53,996 nucleotides of DNA from Phoronis australis (Eukaryota; Phoronida; Phoronidae). Shown in pieces: positions 46,419 through 53,996 of this stretch. The notes below the pieces were generated by a model. The model was not told the DNA's origin, did no database searches, and saw only the letters and a list, made by a program, of their open reading frames with translations. The first letter of the stretch is position 1; each line of letters begins with the position of its first letter. The translations under genes were made by a program, and so were the position numbers. The stretch is from assembly GCA_002633005.1 (NCBI GenBank), contig NMRA01001108.1, positions 1 through 53,996 on the forward strand, given 5' to 3'.

Positions 46419-47329
46419 GTAATACATACATGTATGTATAAAATTTAGTAGAGTGCACTCTGTTGGTTGACAATATGCGTTTGAGGCTAAGACTCGGGCG
46501 GTCATGAGAACGAAATCTGAAGTATTAGCTTATCTCATTTCTCTGTAATTATTTTACGTAATCCACAATGAGCCCATGGGTTAGATTTTTTATGACTTGT
46601 GCTCAGAGAGGATTACCTTGGCCCATGTTTTTCCATTTGTCTTTCTAATCATTTGTCCTGCATTCACAAGAGCGTGGAAAATAAAACGACCATTATATTG
46701 TTTTAAAATGTGTTGACTTATATTAATAAAACTTCGTCGTCACATCTTGTATAAAATCAACACGTGAGTTTGCCTTGCTCGAAAATGCCGATTTTCGTAT
46801 CATCCCGGAAGTTGCCCTCACTGTCTACTCAGCCGCATACGCTACCCATGCATTAGATGTCTTCGTAATTACCATTGTCTTGGTAGTTGAACTTCAAACG
46901 AACCATCTTTTGTTTTCTTGAAGTCAAACTCGTCACGAGCGCAGTCTACATGAATGAATTTATGGGTTGCATGTGAATTAGGATTTACACCAAGTATCAA
47001 ACGACACCGGTAAAAATCATTCAGGAGAACATGCATGGTGAAACATTTAGTGACATTGTGCTTCAAAATCCAATAAATTTACTTACGAGCACAAAAACAA
47101 TGACTATTTTGGTATAGTCTAGACCATTGATTGTGCAGACTGTATTAAAGTGTTTCATTTGAAGAACGTTATCATGGAAGCATTATTTATATAGCTCCAA
47201 ACGTTCTATTCGCTGTTTGGAAGTTTAGCCAATTTATACACTAAAATAAATTTGGAGCTTCGATAAACCTTATCCGTCATTGGTGTAAATGCTTATATTT
47301 ACGAGCAATTAGCGACGCTCTATCTACAT
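46419..47329. other. Possible intron; no exon recognised
   Basis: A minus-strand open frame at 46869-47066 ends near a GTAATT donor-like site but has no acceptor or recognisable domain. Confidence 0.3.
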
Positions 47330-47840
47330 GTACATGTAGTTGCTTGTCATTACTCATTGCAGTTTTCCCTTGTTGTTGCTTATTCGTATTTATCACTCCA
47401 CATTGGTAAATACTTCACACATCGTTTTCTACATACTGCTGTCCTTTCATACGAGGTCCGTGTGAGTCTTAACTCATTGCAACTCTCATACGGGCTTCAG
47501 CTAATTTTTACTTATCGCAGTTCATTATTGTAGGTCCGTTCCTAAGTACTGCAGTTGATTCTTACATTTCGTTCCTGAGCCTAATTGCTGGTTTATATTT
47601 TACATTTTTTTCTTATCCATGGCATTGCAGACGACTTTGTTTACTGCGGTACATTCTTACATAAGGGAACTTCAATAAATTTTACCGCTTACCGCAATCA
47701 GTTCCAACAAGTACTTTTTGCAGTTCTCCCAACTGTTTCATTTGCTGTTCATCATTCTTATTCATTGCAACCAATTGCTATTTACTGGGTACAACATTAC
47801 TGTACTTCAACCGTAACTACTGCAGTTCATGGCGCCATAG
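47330..47840 (+). repeat. Degenerate ACTGCAGTTC tandem repeat
   Basis: Words of the type TTACTCATTGCAGTTTTCCC recur: ACTCATTGCAACTCTCAT, CTTATCGCAGTTCATTATTG, AGTACTGCAGTTGATTCTTA, TTACTGCGGTACATTCTTAC, TTTTGCAGTTCTCCC, TTCATTGCAACCAATTGCT and ACTACTGCAGTTCATGG. Spacing is irregular and drift is strong. A 152-codon frame crosses it and is probably a by-product. Confidence 0.5.
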
Positions 47841-50800
47841 TTGACAATGTGATCCTAGTAGTTATCGATGAACTCTCCATCTTCGCTAGCGCACATGCAC
47901 AGGTGAACACGTATGCACAATTAATCAAAAGTGTGCCATTCGAACTGTTTTATACATATTGTACAATAACCGCATGCAGAAAAACTGTATTCAAAAAGTC
48001 GGTACTAATGAAAAGGGCCTTCTCACTAGTAACATCAAGATAGATTAAGAATGGAAAGTACTGGAATGGAGCAATTTTGAACTAATTGTCTTACCTTACT
48101 ACTTGTACCTGGGCTGCGTTTCGTAAGTGTAAACAGTTGCGAGAAACTTGGGGAGAGAATTCGTCTCGGCTTAAAGAATTTAGGAGATTTTTATTTCCAT
48201 AATTCAGCCTTCGAGCCTCGCAAATCATTTCAGTGGCGACCAGGTGCATAGTGCACACGATTAAAATCTCGAGCTAACTAGAAAAACTTGGTTTGGCTTA
48301 TCTCACAATTATTTTGTCACGGAACGCACCCTTAAATACACACACACCTTTTTACAATAGGATCCTTGTTTCGTTAGCACCGGTCACCTGGTGAATCTTG
48401 AGTCGCATATTTGTAGAAACAATAACCAGTTTTATATTATAAACAGGCAAGCTAACACATTTCCCGTTCACATTCACTACTGCCTGGAAATAATACCCGG
48501 CAAATTTCGCGTTCACACGGTCATAAGCACCTGTGCTGGAACAACTACATGTACGTCAAAAACAACGCGTGACTAACCATATTAGTGAGAAATTGTAAAC
48601 AAAAACATAATTCAATGGTATATTCTCAAGTAAGTATACATTAAAAATGGTTTGGTTTCATTATAGATTTATTATCTTGTTGCCAATTAGTCAATTAATG
48701 TTAGCGCACAAGAAATTTTGTCGCTCGAATGTAGAGGATACAAAGGGGAAGTAACACACTTCAGTTATTGTTTACAGAAACAAGAAGACCATACAACTAC
48801 TGTCATCGTTATAGCAAACCGAGAACTGGCTGGTAAACGAAATTAGTTCTACTCTACGTTTTTCTTAACTGGCGTTGTGGTGCTGTATCTTTAGTTGTCC
48901 ATACCTTCAAAAGAAAAAAATCAACTGTCATCAGCTGAAATAGGTTGGTATTCGTTTTCCTTGCAGTCTCACCTGTCGCCTGTTGTGACCCGCAACTTTC
49001 AAAATGAATCGGGCGGAGATCAAAATCAACCAGTTTTGGCTTAACTGCACATGAAGAAGAGAAATTGTTCAAGTAGCGCAGGAAACAAAATTTCGTCTTG
49101 TAGATTGTCCTTGAAGTTTTGCAGTAAAATATTCGAGTAATTCTTCGCACTTGTCTGCTGTTTTTCAGTTGTTTTCGCGATTTATGTAATAAAATGCAAC
49201 TACACCACTCCGACGAGATTTCGTTAGCTTTTTGGCAAATAAATATAGATTATTACACGGCGAAGTCGTTATCTCCCATTATCTAGAGCCCGAGTGGATT
49301 TTGGAGAATTATCGCCCGATGAACGGACGTTCTAAATTAGATTTATCTAAACGCAGATGGACTTGATTCTTGACTCTTAAATCGCAAAATAGCAAAAAAA
49401 TCGATTCCAAACGCATTTCTTTGACTTGCTGTATTATTGCTTTAAAATTTTATTAAAGTACCCAGTGGAATCGATTTAAATAATTATTGACTTACCCAGA
49501 TCCTTAAAAGCCGAATCCACAACAACCAAAGTGCATAGAATTAAAAAACTCATGACGTCTTATCTTTCAAACTCCAAATCAGAATGGACACTCGTGCTTG
49601 GGATCTGCGTAAATTTAGCGTCGTGACACGAGAATTCTCGTGTTCTCTCCCCATGAAGGGCAGCTGCTACACTGTAGCTCCCAACCAACCCACTTTTGGG
49701 AACACGCAATCTGTTTGAAGATCACGTCACCTGAGTAGATAGCGTTAACAGACCCAGGAAAAGCTCTGTCACGATAGACATTGTTAGGCATTTTACAAGA
49801 CAACTGCAACATGAATAAGCGACACCTACCGACTGTCATCCTCAAGTACGCCGTGTACAAGTTCATCACCTATTCAACCAATGACTGCACAACAAAGTTT
49901 GCCCCCAAATTCTGCATGATATGCAAGTTTAACAATTAATGACTGCTCACTATCACAACTCTATTAGAGTTTGAATGAATGATTTTATTGATTTCCTAGC
50001 ATGAACTTACTTAATACTCGGACCCACCGGGTGCTAGCTTGGTATAAATGGCTCGCGGATAACAGTAATACTAAATGTTGTCTTTTCGTTGCTTACTCTA
50101 GTGTAGTGTCATTCCTAAGTAATCGTCTAGTAACCCCATTGGTCAATTTCAATGCTTATCTCCAGTGATACATACAAGCAACAAGGGCACCTGCAAACTA
50201 GAAACGGTCGATATAGCCAAGTAAGGGCTCCTATAGAGAGATACAGCCTCACAATTAACAAAACACCTAGTGGTCCGCAAAAAATATCCCGTCTTAGTGT
50301 GACAAATTTTGTGACCTGTTGCGACATCGAAAGCATAACCCTCCTTCGGTCAATTCTGATAAAGCTTTCATCTTTCCTCCAGTCATACTTGCTGCCTTGG
50401 TAACCATTTGACCTAACCCGTCTTCATGATTCCGTACTCTGAAGCTGGCAATCCTATAAATTTCTTGCGTCACAATTACACCAGTAGCAATTTCCAGGTA
50501 CCAAAATATCTGCTCCTTTACTTAAGACCATGGCCCTTGACTGTTTATAGTCATGTGACACCTAAACACAGTCAAATACATTGTTCCATTGGCATATACC
50601 ACTACCATCTTTTAATACATGTATACGCTCTTAAGATTGAAGACCCGTTCCGAAATAGCAATTTTATTGATGTCTGTGTTGTTTTCAACGCTCACACTGA
50701 ACATGGGACATCTTTGGTTTTGATTAAAAGGATGATTAAACAACACAGTCACTTTTTCTCAAAGTATTGATTTCACCATTTTTTCCGAGGCACTTTGTTT

Positions 50801-50997
50801 TCTTGGCTTTGTAACACGTCTGATACTCGTAAAATGTAACAATTTCGTAACAACTGTTACATTTACGTCATTGTTACATTTTGCGTTGTTGTCACATTTT
50901 ATATCGAATGCACACGCGAGGAATGTACCATTTTTACACTTTACGAAACTAACGTCGTATTTCAAAGAAAGTGACCAAAATCACGAACAAGTAATTT
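47841..50997. other. No supported gene
   Basis: It holds an exact 18-bp palindrome ACACGAGAATTCTCGTGT (49626-49643) and GTTACATTT words repeated three times at 50850-50900. A minus-strand frame at 49615-49869 contains a TGTTGCAG acceptor-like and a CTCAG|GTGACG donor-like site but no recognisable domain. Confidence 0.35.
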
Positions 50998-51282
50998 CTG
51001 ACACGGCCGGGGGTATTTGAGTATTTTTGGACGAGGAGTGCTGCCCTAAAAATGAATACCTATGGTTTAGGAAGTGGGCTTGGACAAAAAACTGACACAT
51101 TTAGAAACTAATTTTGGGTAAAAATTCACATTTTTGCATTTTTCTGTTCCGGAAATTCAGAAAAGGCACCCTTCTAGATAACTTTTTTATAAATGGCACC
51201 ATCTTGGAGAGTACTTTTTGTTGTAAAAAACATCATTTTGGGATGCACTTTTCGTAAACCTCTTCTACAGGACTGACACGGC
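50998..51282. repeat. Segment bounded by 10-bp direct repeats
   Basis: CTGACACGGC occurs at 50998-51007 and 51273-51282, bounding about 265 bp of AT-rich sequence. This could be a target-site duplication around a decayed insertion or chance. Confidence 0.3.
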
Positions 51283-51297
51283 ATAAGTTTGGCTACC

Positions 51298-51432
51298 CAT
51301 TATCATTTTTATTACTATTACAATATTATTCTTGTTATTACTACCATTATTACTATTATTACTTTCACTACTATTACTCGTTATCGGTATCTTTATCATT
51401 TTTGTTACCATTACTGATATTTTTGATTTTTT
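51298..51432. repeat. Imperfect ATT/ACT trinucleotide microsatellite
   Basis: Runs such as ATTATTACTATTATTACTTT mark an imperfect trinucleotide tract of about 130 bp. Confidence 0.8.
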
Positions 51433-52729
51433 TTAACAACGACACAGTGCAATAGAAATATAACATATCATGGAACTCAAAGAGTTTAAAATCATCTCAT
51501 TTATGGTTCAACGTTTTCACCTTGCTCCCCATAATGAAGAGCGAGTGCTTAAAGAGGATCCTATGTTCAACCTTAACGATATTGTCAGAAACGTCATGAC
51601 AGCTGTGGATGCAAAGTAGGCCTACTTTTTAGAAACGAGGGGATTGAGATTAAAAACTTTTTTAGGCGTGTGCCCTTTCAAAAATTGATTATTTCTGATC
51701 AATCGGAAAGCACAGTATTGTTTGTAAATATATAACTATATATTTCTGCAGAACTGAATTCAGACTGCACTCTTTTTTGCGACTTACATCTAACCCTTAG
51801 GATACCCACCGTGTAATCATTTTTGTCTCTTGTTGAAAACATTACTTTTCAAAGAACTGGGGTTCGCTCCGCTATGTAAGTTCAAAAATTGCTTTAAATT
51901 GAATTTTGAATGTAGACATTTTTCGAATACAAACGACTTGTCGGCTATGGCTGCTGTCACTGAGTCATTAGAATAGCTGGTAACGGATACAAAACACGCA
52001 CAATTTTATGTGGAACGAGCCCTAAAATTCAGTGATTTAATAAGTGAGTGATTTGATTTAGGTTTCATTGAAAATGGGTTGCAAGGAACAAAAACAGCTA
52101 ACGTCGAAGTCAGCGATGTTTAATATGCGCTCTTTATGCGATGTAGCAATACGTTTAATATACATACTGTATACCAAAGATCCTTATTTGTCAACAACCA
52201 CGCGTGTTGTTGACAGCGAGCTGCAACACAAAAATGGCACCTCATGAGAAACGTGGCTTCACGTCCATTAATAACAGAATGTCCAGTCTCTGTCTTTATT
52301 CATATATGTTTCGGACATTAGGAACCCGGTTCCTAGTTCGGACTAACGATCATTGACGAAATAGCAATTTTAATTGATCTTAAAAGATAATAGAAAGAGA
52401 ACGTGCATGTTTTTGAAGTCCGAAATGCCCCTAGTCAGCTTTTTCGGACGGTTGCTCCTTTAAATTATCGACCTAGAGCCGGTATGAGCAAAATGACCGT
52501 GGCCTTTCAGTGTAGCAAAATATTTCCCCACCTAGGCCTCCCATTTTACACATACACGTCACGGTTTGATCAGTTGTTACCGCCACTACATGTATTTCAG
52601 ACAGGTTTGACATCATAGGAACGGTATATATTATATATTTCTTTCAGCTTCTAACTCTTCAAAACACGTGCCACCACAATATCTTCAAGAAAATGTCATT
52701 CGTAACTAAGGTGGTAAACACAACCGGTC
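51433..52729. other. No gene seen
   Basis: AT-rich, with short open frames only and no recognisable repeat. Confidence 0.4.
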
Positions 52730-52798
52730 GGCATCAGACCCTCGGCGTTTTCCACTAGGTGCTACCCGTGCGAAAGGATGCGTAACATCTAGTCATAT

Positions 52799-53793
52799 AA
52801 TAAAATACCAAGTGGGTACATCAAACAGCCAACTGGGCTATAACAACCTGCAAAGCAGGTTGCAGACAATCTGAGGGAGCTGACCAGGCGGAGTAATAAA
52901 AAGATATTGCAAGGAACGTGGTGATGTGGCTCATTGTGTGCTGAGAGCTGCGACCGGGGTGGAGAGAGGCAAGCTGCAGTGATAGACACTCGAGTACAGG
53001 TCTGGTCGCTAGAAAAGGACGTCTCTTCGTGCTTGACGGTAACACGCTCCGGGCTTGAAAGAGGTACCAGCAGTGGCTGCAATAACAAAAACAACCAACA
53101 GCAGATTTTGTTCGACAAAAGGTAGGGAGGGTGGGAAAGATATAAATCGGTTGAATTGAGATTTTGTGGAACCCAGGGTAGGGAGGGTGGGAGAGGAATC
53201 AAATGGTCTAATTGGGAAAACTTACGAGTGCATGTACTGTTGCTTGAGGCTGGGCAAACAGGAAGCTGGAGAGAAAGAACAAACAGCGCTACAGTCGGGT
53301 TTGGTGGGAACAAACTAGGAGTTGGATATGAAGGATGAAGGGCTGTAGGATAATATTTGCCCAAATAATAGGATTTATGTCAAGTGCCATAAATTTCATT
53401 ATTGGGGACAAATAAAACAACAACAATAATATATATTTTAGGTTGCATTGGGAATTTCAGGGTCACAACTGTACAAATGAATATTTCACATAAGTAACCA
53501 GATGGGTTCCTTAATTGCAAGAGATAACACACACATTTACGATACCCAATGTGAAATTAAGTATGGGATACTAAGTGGCACAGGTTAGCATAGTACCAAA
53601 TGGGTACATAATACCAAATGGGTACATAATACCAAATGGGTACATAATACCAAATGGGTATTGTCCGATTGCCTACCAACTGGGTCGAGCAAAACGGCAA
53701 ATTCAATAACTAGTACCAAATGGGTACAACTGCCAAATGGGCAAATATCATATAAAGTACCAAGTGGGTACATCAAACAGCCAACTGGGCTAT
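52799..53793. repeat. Palindromic CCAANTGGG repeat family with a duplicated end block
   Basis: TACCAAATGGGTA is present four times with period 18 at 53594-53660. Variants lie at 52806, 52827, 53496, 53674, 53714, 53731, 53758 and 53779. The block from TACCAAGTGGGTACATCAAA to AGCCAACTGGGCTATAAC occurs at both ends (52806-52843 and 53758-53795). Nearly every unit is a 4-bp inverted repeat around a 5-nt centre, with different but matching stems. The middle also has two GGTAGGGAGGGTGGGA copies near 53122 and 53178. Confidence 0.8.
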
Positions 53794-53996
53794 AACTGTT
53801 GGTGTTAAGCTTTGTATTAGCCGCCAGGCGTCTCTGGTGTTTCACCTCTCCCCACTAGCTGGAGGAGCGTTCCAGAGCGTCCATGTTGGTAGACCGTTTG
53901 CGTTTATTGTGCTGGCGAAAATAATCACTTGATAGGGACTTTTGCGTTGTCTTTGAGCGAACTAACAAATGGTAGCAGATTCATAAAGATCTTCGG

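Noticed and set aside
46869-47066. Minus-strand frame resembling a coding exon (ends FEVQLPRQW)
   Set aside because: No acceptor, no known domain; kept only as an open possibility.
47585-48043. 152-codon open frame that starts after an ATTGCAG acceptor-like word
   Set aside because: It runs through a degenerate tandem repeat that produces such words repeatedly; no domain recognised. Phase with exon 46358-46418 could not be supported.
49615-49869. Minus-strand frame with acceptor and donor-like sites
   Set aside because: Splice-like words are short and the peptide has no recognisable domain; the palindrome at its end also argues against coding.
50998-51282. A transposon defined by 10-bp direct repeats
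   Set aside because: No terminal inverted repeat or coding remnant lies inside; direct repeats alone may be chance.
52789-53364. 191-codon minus-strand open frame, the longest in the right end
   Set aside because: Pro/Ser/Leu-rich, arises from a G-rich repeat stretch and overlaps the palindromic repeat block; no domain, promoter or splice site supports it.
1-53996. CRISPR arrays, bacterial operons or rRNA
   Set aside because: No regularly spaced identical repeats, no ribosome-binding-site-led ORF runs, and clear spliced animal exons; the window is eukaryotic.

Overview
This is nuclear DNA from an animal. Coding exons are short and split by long introns with good splice signals. The window is AT-rich and full of decayed transposons of several classes, and TACATGTA words recur throughout. 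Kringle and PAN-like modules plus the mix of L1-like LINEs, Penelope-like, TTAA-type and tRNA-SINE-like repeats suit a marine invertebrate (lophotrochozoan, cnidarian, hemichordate or amphioxus type). I cannot name the species. No prokaryotic, organellar or rRNA gene is seen.

The one well-supported host gene is on the + strand. It has four exons: signal peptide (12969-13038), kringle 1 (18049-18285), kringle 2 (26830-27066) and a Ser/Thr-rich linker plus a Cys-rich PAN/apple-like module (30933-31249). All junctions are phase 1 and the two kringle exons are each exactly 237 nt. The predicted product is a secreted protein of about 286 residues. The intron after kringle 1 appears to use a GC donor. 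A second isolated signal-peptide exon with the same phase (46358-46418) suggests that a similar gene starts there and runs off the window.

Most of the rest is mobile DNA. Region 1-10 kb: a LINE C-terminus fossil, a MITE, an antisense LINE tail, an antisense fossil of a repeat-associated protein, and two inverted copies of a palindrome-bearing repeat. Introns 1 and 2: a tandem tRNA-SINE-like array, a foldback element, a second copy of the MITE and a nearly full-length dead L1-like LINE (22.1-26.5 kb). Intron 3: a 3.1-kb DNA transposon with about 105-bp terminal inverted repeats that carries a fossil ORF of a widespread invertebrate repeat protein which I cannot place in a named superfamily. 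Directly at the stop codon of the kringle gene lies a TTAA-flanked element (31250-37878, ends of the AGGRAA type), itself split by a 5.25-kb TTAA-flanked transposon. A second copy of the outer element at 43.8-45.5 kb shows the uninterrupted arrangement. Further right are a LINE reverse-transcriptase fossil, a Penelope-type GIY-YIG fossil, a THAP-domain pseudogene, a tiny TTAA hairpin MITE and, at the far right, a family of short palindromes whose stems vary in a compensated way.

The candidates for something undescribed are the 27653-30779 transposon and its protein family, the nested TTAA elements, and the covarying micro-palindromes at 52.8-53.8 kb.
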